From: PALSA-612 sp963742925
GTDB lineage: Bacteria; Actinomycetota; Thermoleophilia; Gaiellales; Gaiellaceae
DNA length: 64,000 nt
Assembly (NCBI GenBank): GCA_963742925.1
Contig: CAVUNV010000009.1
Span: forward strand, 299,842 to 363,841
Direction of reading: 5' to 3'
Position numbers and translations under genes: made by a program. Each line of letters starts with the position of its first letter. Position 1 is the first letter of the stretch. Below the pieces are notes generated by a model. That model was not told the DNA's origin. It made no database searches and saw nothing but the letters and a program-made list of their open reading frames with translations. Positions 17,654-25,958 of the stretch are shown piece after piece.

Positions 17654-18349
17654 TTGGTAAGCGTGGTCGTGGCGGCGTATAACGCCGAAGAAACAATCCG
17701 CGAGACGATCGAAAGCATCTTCGCCCAGGACTACGTCCCGTTCGAAGTGATCGTCGTCGACGATGGATCGACGGACGCCACACCGGAGATCGTCCAATCC
17801 TTCCCTCTGGTCCGTTACCTCCGGCAGGAGAACGCGGGCGCGGCAGCCGCCCGTAATACGGCCATCGCATTGAGCCGCGGGGAGCTGATCGCTCCCGTCG
17901 ACGCCGACGACATCGTTCCGAGCTCGAAACTTCGCGTGCAGGTCGACTACCTGCGGAGCCACCCCCGGGTCGCCTGCGTCATGGGAAGACAGATATGGAT
18001 CAATCCTCCAGAGTGGCTTGGACGAGACACCGTCTACGGTGATCTGGACGGAATCCCCCTGCTCTCAGGGATGTTCCGGAGGAGCGTGTTCGACGTGGTC
18101 GGTGGGTTCGACTCGATGTACGAGCATTCTGAGGACACGAATCTCCTCGTTCGCATGCGGGAGAACGGGTTGGAGTTCGCAGTCATTCCGGAGGTAGTCC
18201 TTCACCGGCGGTTTCGCGAAACCAGCCTGAGCGGTCGGCAGAGACGCACCGCGGCGGCTTCGCTCCCGCTTCTGCACATGCTTCGTGACAAGGTTGATCG
18301 TGCCCGGGTCGGGGCGAAGCCGCCGCCGAGGGAGGCGGAGCCTCAGTGA
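17654..18349 (+). CDS. glycosyltransferase family 2
   Basis: 231 residues, GT-A fold. The start VSVVVAAYNAEETIRETIES, the nucleotide-binding VIVVDDGSTDATPE, ENAGAAAARNTAI and the metal-binding DADD in APVDADDIVP are all canonical. The acceptor-side segment GGFDSMYEHSEDTNLLVRM carries the catalytic-base acidic pair. TTG 17654 is the only start after the in-frame stop at 17624-17626. The end overlaps the next glycosyltransferase by GTGA. It probably transfers one sugar of the repeat unit. Confidence 0.85.
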   Translation: MVSVVVAAYNAEETIRETIESIFAQDYVPFEVIVVDDGSTDATPEIVQSFPLVRYLRQENAGAAAARNTAIALSRGELIAPVDADDIVPSSKLRVQVDYLRSHPRVACVMGRQIWINPPEWLGRDTVYGDLDGIPLLSGMFRRSVFDVVGGFDSMYEHSEDTNLLVRMRENGLEFAVIPEVVLHRRFRETSLSGRQRRTAAASLPLLHMLRDKVDRARVGAKPPPREAEPQ

Positions 18350-19080
18350 GAAGCGCCCTGGGAGATTCTCTCGTGAGCGTGGTCATGCCCGTCTTCAACT
18401 GTCGGCCGTATCTGGGCGAGGCGATTGAAAGCGTCTTGGGCCAGAGCTACACCTCTGTCGAGTTGGTCATCGTCGACGACGGCTCCGATGACGGAAGCGC
18501 AGATGTCGCCCGCTCCTACGGGGCGGCCGTGAACTACGTGTACCAACCACGCCGCGGAGGCGGTGCCGCCCGCAACCAAGGTGTTGAGCTCGCCCGAGGC
18601 GCGTTTCTCGCGTTTATCGACGCCGACGATCGCTTCCTTCCGGACAAGCTCGACCGCCAGATGGGAGCGCTTGCCACTGATGCCGAGCTGGACATGGTTT
18701 TCGGCCACGTTCGCGAGTTCGTCAGCCCGGACCTGTTGCCGGAGGTGGCGGCAAGGCTGCGGGCTCCGGCAACCGGCCCGATGCCCTTCACGAGTCCGAC
18801 TCTGATGCTGATCCGGAGAGCCAGCTTCGAGCGAGTCGGTCCTTTCTCCATCGACTTGCGCGTTGGGGATACCGTCGATTGGTACGCACGTGCACTCGAC
18901 CGGGGGCTACGCGGACTCACACTGCCCGAGGTGGTGCTCGAGCGCCGACTGCACAGTCAGAACAACGGCATACGGGAGCAGTCTTCACGCAGCCAGTACG
19001 CACAGATACTGAAGGAGGCTCTCGACCGGCGGCGGGCGCAGTTGGAGACCGGCGACACCGAACCTGCTCCGGACCGATGA
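18346..19080 (+). CDS. glycosyltransferase family 2
   Basis: 244 residues starting at GTG 18346 within the end of the previous gene. Motifs are LVSVVMPVFNCRPYLGEAIE, VIVDDGSDDGS, GGGAARNQGVELA and the D-x-D equivalent IDADDRF. The acceptor region VGPFSIDLRVGDTVDWYARA is shorter than usual. It is a second transferase made as a coupled pair with its neighbour. Its TGA overlaps the nucleotidyltransferase start as ATGA. Confidence 0.85.
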   Translation: MRSALGDSLVSVVMPVFNCRPYLGEAIESVLGQSYTSVELVIVDDGSDDGSADVARSYGAAVNYVYQPRRGGGAARNQGVELARGAFLAFIDADDRFLPDKLDRQMGALATDAELDMVFGHVREFVSPDLLPEVAARLRAPATGPMPFTSPTLMLIRRASFERVGPFSIDLRVGDTVDWYARALDRGLRGLTLPEVVLERRLHSQNNGIREQSSRSQYAQILKEALDRRRAQLETGDTEPAPDR

Positions 19081-20210
19081 TGCGCTCGCATGCTCTAGGC
19101 CGCTCTCTCGCACCGGAAGAGGAGATCCTTCTTCGAGTCGCCTTCTGCGACGATCGAGAAGCGAGAGAACTGTGTTCGAGGGCAACCACGATCGCCATCG
19201 ACCGACTGCCCGACGGATCGACAGCGGTGCTTCCTCACGCATACCGGCGGCTCGTGGCCATGGGGGCCGAAGAGCGGTCTCTCAAGCGACTGAAGGGTGT
19301 CTACCGCAGCAGCTGGACCAGACATCAGCTGCTCTGCGATCAGCTACGGACAGTGCTCGACACTCTGATCGAGGTCGAGATCGTCCCTATGATGCTCAGG
19401 GGAATGCGGCTGGCGACGGCCTTCTACGACGAGCCCGCGCTACGCCCGATACGGCACATCGAGCTGGTCGTTGAACCATCGGAGTTCGATCAGGCAGTCG
19501 ACGCGCTTCGGCGGTTGGATTGGTCAATGGTCACGCCGGTGGCGCCGGTCGCGCACCCGGAGCAGGCGGCGTTCGGGAGTCCCACAAAGGTGGCTTGCGT
19601 CCTCGCCAATGAGCTTCCGCGCGAACTCCGAGCTGCCCGCCGAGGCTGGGGCCGCGCGACCCGCGCTCGAGGAGTTCATGAGCAGTTCGAAGGCCGGTCG
19701 GTACTCGTGCTCGACCCGCTCGACGAGCTGTTCCTAGCGGCGTCCGGTTGGCGCAAGCCGGCCGGAATCTTGCAGGCACTCGTCGACACCCACACGATGA
19801 TCAAAGCCCTCGGGCCAGATCTCGGCTGGCACAACCTCGCCACACGCTCTGCGGACCGGGCACTTTCGTATCGCGTCCTCGAGCTCCTCTCATACCTACG
19901 AGCCACACTGCAGACACCGATACCCGATTACGTTCTCGGCGATCTGACCCTTGCGGCCTCGACAGGTCGAGAGCGGCTGATGTCCGTGCTCGAGGCGATG
20001 GACGGCGGGGTGCTGGGTGGTTTTCCTGGCACGCTCGCCGAGTTTACGAGGACGGCAGAGGCGACCTCGGCCGCGGCCGCGATCCATGGTCTCCCCAGCT
20101 ATCTCCAACACGTTTGGGGAATCAACAGTGCCGGCCACGTGCCGGTGCAGATGATCAAGAAAGGGGCGTCCCGGCTGCGAAGCCGAAGACAGCCGACGAA
20201 CGCCGCTTAG
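19077..20210 (+). CDS. family-5 nucleotidyltransferase-like protein with degenerate active site
   Basis: 377 residues from ATG 19077 (ATGA overlap). It aligns by eye with the uncharacterised nucleotidyltransferase family PF14907 and with the paralogue at 20413-21576. The family's K-G becomes R-G (108-109, MMLRGMRLATAFYDE), and the metal-binding D-x-D becomes H-I-E (127-129, RPIRHIELVVEP). The rest is helical, with LDPLDELFLAASGWRKPAGI in the middle. Loss of the Asp pair argues against catalysis; a scaffold or partner role is inferred. It is the last gene of the PqqD/HprK-like operon. Confidence 0.65.
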   Translation: MMRSHALGRSLAPEEEILLRVAFCDDREARELCSRATTIAIDRLPDGSTAVLPHAYRRLVAMGAEERSLKRLKGVYRSSWTRHQLLCDQLRTVLDTLIEVEIVPMMLRGMRLATAFYDEPALRPIRHIELVVEPSEFDQAVDALRRLDWSMVTPVAPVAHPEQAAFGSPTKVACVLANELPRELRAARRGWGRATRARGVHEQFEGRSVLVLDPLDELFLAASGWRKPAGILQALVDTHTMIKALGPDLGWHNLATRSADRALSYRVLELLSYLRATLQTPIPDYVLGDLTLAASTGRERLMSVLEAMDGGVLGGFPGTLAEFTRTAEATSAAAAIHGLPSYLQHVWGINSAGHVPVQMIKKGASRLRSRRQPTNAA

Positions 20211-20277
20211 AGCGAGTTCCCGGCGGCGAGATCACGCCCCCCGGTGGCGAGGTCGGGTCGCCGTGTTGCCACTCTTG

Positions 20278-20391
20278 GCCACGTCGACGGTCATGGCCTC
20301 GCAGCTCGTACGACGAGGCGAGGCCTTGCCGAAGAGCTGTGCCGACTACGCCGGCTGCGCCTGTGATGAGGACCTGCCGCACCGGCTTCAT
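20278..20391 (-). pseudogene. N-terminal fragment of an NAD(P)-dependent sugar epimerase
   Basis: From ATG 20389-20391 the first 38 residues read VRQVLITGAAGVVGTALRQG followed by LASSYELRGHDRR, an extended-SDR Rossmann start with GAAGVVG. After that the frame loses all family character and runs into the end of the convergent nucleotidyltransferase gene. About 270 residues of a normal epimerase are missing. It starts 22 bases after the stop of the minus-strand nucleotidyltransferase, so it was probably its downstream operon partner before a deletion. Confidence 0.6.
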
Positions 20392-20412
20392 CGGACGCTC
20401 CGTACAGGCATG

Positions 20413-21576
20413 TCAGTGCTTCAGTCCCTGATGATCCTTTGCCGGCCGGGGGTTCCGTTTGCGGCCGCGTGTCGCCGACTCGCCGAGTAGACGATCGTGG
20501 GCCGTCTTCGACATCGCCCATCTGCGCACAGCCTTGCCTGTTCGCCACACCTTCTCTCGCCATGTTTCGTCGAACGCCGGGCGGAACTCGTTTACGAGCG
20601 CGCTCCCCGAGCTACGCATCGCGAGCAGCGGCGGAAGGCCCCAGAAGGGCGAGACCACGCGCTCGAGATGCTGTTCGAGCACGATCTGATCGCGCAATTC
20701 CGGGATATGGCCTGCCCAGAGCCGGAGGGGCACCGTCCGTCGGCCTCGAAGGGCGGCCTCGAGTGCGGAGGCCATGGTCTCAAAGACCCGCGACAAGCTC
20801 CAGCTGCGTGCGAGCAGGTCGATCTCGGCACGCTCAGCCTCGGTTGCGACCGCCCCGACATCGAGCAGGTCCCGCAGGCTGGCGAGCGGCTGGTGCGCCC
20901 ACGCGTGAGCGGCGAGGAGCAGGGCGTGCGCGGCCGGATCGGGCGCAAGTATTCCCGGAACGTCCAGTGACGATGCGACGCCTCGTTCAAGCAGCTGCTC
21001 GACGGCCGGTCGCCGGAGACCGTCGGGCCACTTCGGCTCGCTGTGCACTTCGATCGTGAGCATCATCCCCGGCCAGCGAACGGGAGGCAGGTGGTGGATG
21101 CCGACGTAGAGCCCCTCGGGATCGTCCTCCTCGACAAAGCCGGCGGCGATTAGGGCGCGCTGGGTGGCTCCCGCGTTCGGGACCAGCAGATCGATGTCAG
21201 CGAACGTCCGGGCGCCACCGGGGTATCGAACCGCCACCTCGGGCCCTTTCAGGAGCATCAACGGTCCGTCGCAGGCATCGCGCGCGTGGCGGAGGACTGC
21301 CGGAGCCGTCAGTCCTGCGAGCCGTGCGAATCGCTGCAGTTGGAGAAGGCGAGCCGGTGGCGACTCACCGCGTCGCTCGAGGACGTTTGCGGCGATCGGT
21401 CCGAGGCCATGGGCCACGAGACCTCCGACGTCGTCGAGGTGCGCGGAGATGAGGCGCTCCACGTCGCGCCACAAGCGGTCCGTCTCGCCCGATCCGGTCG
21501 TTGGCGGCGGGCCGGTTACATCCGAGGCGCGGTTGTGGGTCACACATCGAACGGTACTGCCTCTTCCGTCGAGCAC
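20413..21576 (-). CDS. family-5 nucleotidyltransferase (PF14907-type)
   Basis: 387 residues. The active-site region is intact: LMLLKGPEVAVRYPGGARTF (107-126) supplies Lys-Gly, and ADIDLLVP (126-133) supplies the D-x-D metal ligands of the polymerase-beta-type nucleotidyltransferase fold. The helical C-terminal domain contains HALLLAAHAWAHQPLASLRD. Such proteins recur beside PqqD-like and HprK-like genes in polysaccharide and lasso-peptide loci; their substrate is unknown. It faces the degenerate paralogue at 19077-20210 and lies downstream of the deacetylase on the same strand. The true start may be somewhat internal to the first 25 residues. Confidence 0.75.
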   Translation of the reverse strand: MLDGRGSTVRCVTHNRASDVTGPPPTTGSGETDRLWRDVERLISAHLDDVGGLVAHGLGPIAANVLERRGESPPARLLQLQRFARLAGLTAPAVLRHARDACDGPLMLLKGPEVAVRYPGGARTFADIDLLVPNAGATQRALIAAGFVEEDDPEGLYVGIHHLPPVRWPGMMLTIEVHSEPKWPDGLRRPAVEQLLERGVASSLDVPGILAPDPAAHALLLAAHAWAHQPLASLRDLLDVGAVATEAERAEIDLLARSWSLSRVFETMASALEAALRGRRTVPLRLWAGHIPELRDQIVLEQHLERVVSPFWGLPPLLAMRSSGSALVNEFRPAFDETWREKVWRTGKAVRRWAMSKTAHDRLLGESATRGRKRNPRPAKDHQGLKH

Positions 21577-21609
21577 AAGCTTGAGGGAAAGAGAGCGCCG
21601 CCAGCGCGT

Positions 21610-22245
21610 CTACATGGCTAGGAGCTCTGAAACCGTCACGATGCTATAGCCACGCTCGATGAGCATCGGCAACATCAAGGTGACAGCAGCAACCGTTGCC
21701 GTTCGGCCAGGCAGGCTATCCCCTGGAGGTTCGTTGGCCGGGCGCCCGTCGTGGAGGCCGATGATCGCCCCGGGGGCCACCGAGCCGGTGACGAGCGTTG
21801 CGATGAGATGGGGGTTCGAGATCGTGTAGTCGTGAGGGGCTACCGAGGCGAGCGCCGTCCGGGCAAAGCCGAGGCTCCGAGCCACTCGAACGAGATGCTC
21901 GTCGTACTCGAAGCGTGGCGGCCGGAAAAGGGTCGGCGTGCTCGCGATCGTCGCCCCAATCGCCCGGCTGGCGCTCTCGAGCTCGTGCCGAATCGTCCGT
22001 TCGTCGCACGCGACCAGACGGGGATGAGTCATCGAGTGATTGCCGATCTCGTGGCCCTCGCCTGCGATTCGCTGCAAGGTGTGCTCGCGGCCGGCGATCG
22101 CCTCGCCGATGACGAAGAACGTCGCCTTGACGTCGTGTTGGCCGAGGAGATCGAGGATGGCTTCCGTCCACCCGGAGGGGCCGTCGTCGAAGCTGAGAGC
22201 GACAACCTTCGCATCGATGTCCGTTCTGTGAGAAACGACACTCAT
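21610..22245 (-). CDS. polysaccharide deacetylase (NodB-like, CE4)
   Basis: 211 residues with a full NodB catalytic set: LSFDDGPSG (17-25, metal Asp and base Asp), the metal histidines in GNHSMTHP (H70 and H74), LFRPPRFEYD near 104-113 (motif 3) and IIGLHDGRP near 170 (motif 5 His). No signal peptide is visible, so it would act in the cytoplasm on a lipid-linked or nucleotide sugar, or be exported unusually. It heads a minus-strand unit with the nucleotidyltransferase. Confidence 0.85.
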   Translation of the reverse strand: MSVVSHRTDIDAKVVALSFDDGPSGWTEAILDLLGQHDVKATFFVIGEAIAGREHTLQRIAGEGHEIGNHSMTHPRLVACDERTIRHELESASRAIGATIASTPTLFRPPRFEYDEHLVRVARSLGFARTALASVAPHDYTISNPHLIATLVTGSVAPGAIIGLHDGRPANEPPGDSLPGRTATVAAVTLMLPMLIERGYSIVTVSELLAM

Positions 22246-22346
22246 CTTGGATCGGCCTGCATTCTGGAATGATCCCGACCGGAGCGGTCAGGTGATGACG
22301 AATTGAGAGAGCTCATACGGACTTGCGGGGAGCCTGAAGTGGCATC

Positions 22347-23096
22347 GTGATCATGCGGGTGTGGCCTGACGGATGCACTGGTGCCGTCTCGTTGACGTTC
22401 GACGACGGCATCCCGTCACACCTGTCGACGGCGATTCCTATCCTCGATGAACGACGTTTGCGGGCGACGTTCTACGTCAACCCGGACGAACGCTGGCTGG
22501 CCGGTGCCGCAGCCTGGAGCGCCGTCCAGGCCCGCGGTCACGAGATCGGCAATCACACGTTGTCTCATCCCTGCTCCGGAAGCTTCCGCCTGACCCGAGG
22601 GAAACCGCTCGAAGACATGACCCTGGATGAGATCGCAGAAGAGATCCGGAAGGGCCGGGACGCCATCGAAAAGGTGATTCCCGCGCAGGGCGTATGTTCA
22701 TTCTGCTACCCCTGCTACCAGGACTTCGTCGGGCGCGGCGCCGCACGGCAAAGCTATGTGCCGATTGTGGCACAATATCACCCGGCCGCGCGCGGGTGGG
22801 GCGAATGCCCGAACGACCCTGCGCATGTCGATCTGCACCAGATCCTGGCCTTTCCCTGCCATGAGATGAAAGCTGCTGACCTCATCGACCTCTGCGAGCA
22901 GGCCACCGACGGTCGCTGGGTCGTCCTCGTCTTTCACGGCATCGGCGAATCGCACCAGCCGGTCGGCACGCGACACCTTCGCAATCTCTCTGCGCACCTC
23001 GCCCGACGACACGACCGCCTGTGGACGGCGCCACTGATCGAGGTCGCTGAGCGAATCGCGGCATGGCGGGACGGAGGCGATTCGCGCCGCCCGTAG
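22347..23096 (+). CDS. polysaccharide deacetylase family protein
   Basis: 249 residues from GTG 22347. SLTFDDGIPSH (15-25) and EIGNHTLSHP (66-75; H70 and H74) give the NodB metal site. The motif 3 Arg is replaced by a Cys-rich segment GVCSFCYPCYQDF near 125-137, and VLVFHGIG near 200 supplies the late His. It has no signal peptide. Four clustered cysteines are uncommon in CE4 enzymes and may bind a metal or structure the fold. It is divergent from the other deacetylase with about 100 bases between starts. Confidence 0.8.
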   Translation: MIMRVWPDGCTGAVSLTFDDGIPSHLSTAIPILDERRLRATFYVNPDERWLAGAAAWSAVQARGHEIGNHTLSHPCSGSFRLTRGKPLEDMTLDEIAEEIRKGRDAIEKVIPAQGVCSFCYPCYQDFVGRGAARQSYVPIVAQYHPAARGWGECPNDPAHVDLHQILAFPCHEMKAADLIDLCEQATDGRWVVLVFHGIGESHQPVGTRHLRNLSAHLARRHDRLWTAPLIEVAERIAAWRDGGDSRRP

Positions 23097-23153
23097 TGGT
23101 GGACCGAGAGCAGCTGGTGCGCGAAGCCGGCAGAACAAACGGGCTTGTGCCGG

Positions 23154-23384
23154 CTAGTGGTGGAACTGCGAGAGCAGAACGACAAGCCCCGATGTCGCGG
23201 CGATGAGGCCGACCCCGAAAACAGCCATGCTCGCTGATTGCCGAAGCGTGTAGGCAAGAAGCGAAACGATCATCCCCGGTTCGGATGACCTGCTCGGCTT
23301 CCTGGTCGACGCCGCCGGGGAACCTCTGCTCGGCCGGCGCCCGCTCGTCTCGGGGTGAATCGCTGCCGCACCGGTCGGTGGCAT
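23154..23384 (-). CDS. small membrane protein of unknown function
   Basis: 76 residues. The first half is basic and Pro/Ser-rich; the second half is a hydrophobic segment with SMAVFGVGLIAATSGLVVLL near the C-terminus. It starts 5 bases after the stop of the 106-residue hypothetical, suggesting translational coupling. No family is recognised. An internal start at MIVSLLAYTLRQ is also possible and would leave about 40 residues. Confidence 0.35.
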   Translation of the reverse strand: MPPTGAAAIHPETSGRRPSRGSPAASTRKPSRSSEPGMIVSLLAYTLRQSASMAVFGVGLIAATSGLVVLLSQFHH

Positions 23385-23389
23385 CTTTC

Positions 23390-23710
23390 TCAGACCGCGC
23401 TCTGTGCCGAGCGCGGCAGGAAGCCGTCCGGCGCCCGCGCCGGCAGCTGTTGCAACGCGAGTTCACGCAACTCAGGACAGACGAGCGCGAGCTCGGGCGA
23501 AACCAGAACCGGCTCGGCGCCCGCGCACTCAGACAGGACCGCCGCCTGATCCTCCTCGACCGAGAGACGCGAACGCAAACTCCCCCCGAAGAACGTCTCG
23601 AAATCAGGTGCCGACATAGCTTGCTCGGCAACGGACAGTGCGCTCATGACGCCAGTATCGACAGCAACCAAGAAAACCATGAGCGTGAGTTCGCCAACCG
23701 AGCTCGGCAC
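23390..23710 (-). CDS. hypothetical protein
   Basis: 106 residues, acidic and Leu/Ala-rich (VEEDQAAVLSECAGAEPVL, PELALVCPELRELALQQLP). It begins 35 bases after the SDR stop on the same strand and ends just before the small membrane protein, so three genes may form an operon. No family is recognised. Support is protein-like composition and tight packing; nothing in it is diagnostic. Confidence 0.4.
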   Translation of the reverse strand: MPSSVGELTLMVFLVAVDTGVMSALSVAEQAMSAPDFETFFGGSLRSRLSVEEDQAAVLSECAGAEPVLVSPELALVCPELRELALQQLPARAPDGFLPRSAQSAV

Positions 23711-23745
23711 GCCACGGAGGCAATCCGGCCCGCGACCAACCAGCC

Positions 23746-24537
23746 TTACTTGCGGAGACGGAGCGTGTAGAGGTCGCGTTCCTTGATCTCGTCCGCCCGT
23801 CGAAGCAGGTCGTCGACATCATCAAGGACATGGAGGAAGCGGCCGGCAAGCAGATCGAGCCGCCCGGTGGCAATGTCGCAAACGAGCCGTCCCGCTTCCT
23901 CCGCCGCGAGCACGTCAGTTCGTGCCGCCAACTCCGGGCGATACCGCCTGGCGCTGTCGGACTGCGCCGCCTGTTCCACGAGTCGGGTCCGAACGAAGCC
24001 GGGAGTGATCGCGAACACGAGCACTCCCCGTCCATCCAACTCGCAAGCCAACGAGTCCGAGAAGCGGAGGACCGCAGCCTTCGCCGCCGCGTACGCGGTC
24101 AGATAGGGCTGCGGTGACGCGGCCGCGTAGCTGGACATGTTTACGATCCGTCCTCCGCCTTGCGAGATCAGCGAGGGAAGAACGGCACGAGTGCAAAGGA
24201 ACGTTCCCCTCAAGCTGACTTCGACGTCTCCCCACCACGCTTCGGGATCTGCAGCTTCGACCGGTCCGACTTGAGTCAGGGAGCCTGCCGCGTTGACCAG
24301 TAACGTCGGAGGCCCCAGTATCCGTTCCGTCTCGGCCATCAGCCTCGAGACCGCACCCTCGTCGGTCACGTCCGTGGGCAACGCCGCCGCTCTCCCTCCG
24401 CGCCTCTCGATCACGGCCGCGGCCGCTGTGACCTCATCCGTCGATCGAGCCGCCAGGGAGATCGCCGCCCCCGCGGTCGCGAGCGCTTCCGCGATTGCGA
24501 GGCCGACTCCCCGGCCGCCTCCCGTAACGATCGCCAC
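23746..24537 (-). CDS. short-chain dehydrogenase/reductase (SDR)
   Basis: 263 residues. The cofactor motif is TGGGRGVG at residues 5-12, NAAG follows near 87, the catalytic Ser lies in MSSYAAASPQ, and the Y-x-x-x-K is YAAAK near 148. Classical SDR length. Residues LPLHGQ are encoded in frame just before the GTG start used here, which is how such proteins usually begin; no ATG/GTG/TTG precedes them, so either a CTG start or a lost start codon is likely. The role in the locus, if any, is unknown. Confidence 0.8.
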   Translation of the reverse strand: MAIVTGGGRGVGLAIAEALATAGAAISLAARSTDEVTAAAAVIERRGGRAAALPTDVTDEGAVSRLMAETERILGPPTLLVNAAGSLTQVGPVEAADPEAWWGDVEVSLRGTFLCTRAVLPSLISQGGGRIVNMSSYAAASPQPYLTAYAAAKAAVLRFSDSLACELDGRGVLVFAITPGFVRTRLVEQAAQSDSARRYRPELAARTDVLAAEEAGRLVCDIATGRLDLLAGRFLHVLDDVDDLLRRADEIKERDLYTLRLRK

Positions 24538-24656
24538 TTGGCCATGAAGCGGCAGAGTTCTCGTGCGTGTGCTCCCGTCCCATCAAGCGCGAACACTAGA
24601 GCGTCCGGACAGCGCCATTGCGCTTGGCGACTTGTGTGCCTAACGTGAGGCGTGAG

Positions 24657-25941
24657 ATGACGGCGAGCCCGGCCGAGATTGCCGAAGACACCGGGGCGGT
24701 GCGCGCCCACGCGTGCCGGCTGTGCGGAGCGCCGCTGCGCCACACCTTCGTCGACCTCGGGAAGTCCCCGCTCTGCGAGACGTTCCTCACTGAACAGCAG
24801 CTCGACCAGATGGAGCCCTTCTACCCGCTGCACGTGCGGATCTGCGCCGAGTGTCTACTCGCCCAACTCGAGGCCTATGTGCCCGCCAACGAGATCTTCA
24901 GGGACTACCCGTACTTCTCGTCGTATTCGGACTCGTGGGTCGCGCACGCTCGACGCTATACGGACATGATCACGGAGCGCCTCGGCCTGACCGAGGCGAG
25001 CCTCGTCGTCGAGCTGGCGTCGAACGACGGGTACCTCCTGCAGCACTTCGTCGAACGAGGGATCCCGGCACTCGGGATCGACCCGGCCGCCAACGTGGTC
25101 GAGGCGGCGCAGGCTCGAGGTGTGGAGACAATCGTCGATTTCTTCGACGCGCGGCTGGCACGGCAGCTCGTCGACCGGGGCCAACGGGCGGATCTCGTGG
25201 TCGCGAACAATGTGCTTGCACAGGTGCCCGAGTTGAACGATTTCGTCGCCGGCATCGAGATCGTGCTGGCGCCACGCGGCGTCGTAACCGTCGAGGTCCC
25301 GCACATTGTCCGCCTGGTCGAAGGGCTCCAGTTCGACACGATCTACCACGAGCACTACTCCTACTTCTCGCTCACGACGCTCGTACGACTGTTCCGGGAG
25401 CACGGGCTCGAGATCTTCGACGTGGATGAACTCCCCTCCCACGGCGGCTCACTCCGCATCTACGGAAGGCGACTGCGGCAACGAGGCACACCCAGCCGAG
25501 TCGACGGTCGGAAAGATTCTCGCCAGCGAACAGGAGGGCAACTACGACACGCTCGACGGCTACCGCCACTTCGGCGACCGCGTGGCGGAGACGAAATGGA
25601 ACCTGCTCAAGCTTCTGATCGGCCTTCGCAGCGACGGCAAGCGCGTCGCCGGTTATGGGGCGCCCGGAAAGGGAAACACGCTGCTGAACTACTGCGGCGT
25701 GCGGGCCGATCTTCTCGAATTCACCGTCGATCGAAACCCGCACAAGCAGGGAAAGTTCCTCCCCGGAACGCACATCCCGATCTATGCTCCGGAGAGGATC
25801 GAGATGGCGCGACCCGATTACATTCTGATCCTGCCGTGGAATCTCCAGCGAGAGATTGCGGCGCAACTCGCCTACGTGCGCGAGTGGGGAGCGCAGCTGA
25901 TCGTGCCCATCCCGCATCCCCAGGTGCTCCCATGGGCCTGA
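24657..25941 (+). CDS. zinc-binding C-methyltransferase of the sugar type (one apparent frameshift)
   Basis: From ATG 24657: a zinc-binding N-terminal domain (CRLCGAPL and RICAECLLAQ provide the cysteines), a SAM-binding Rossmann domain with VVELASNDGYLLQHFVERG, the segment TIYHEHYSYFSL, and a C-terminal domain with VAGYGAPGKGNTLLNYCG. This is the Methyltransf_13/23/C-terminal trio of NDP-hexose 3-C-methyltransferases. The frame changes once near 25480-25490 (between RIYGRRLR and ESTVGKILASEQ), after which the original frame runs on into the next gene. Joined length of about 425 residues fits the family. The next gene's candidate starts lie at or beyond its end. Confidence 0.85.
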
Positions 25942-25958
25942 GGAAGCGGGCACCTCAG

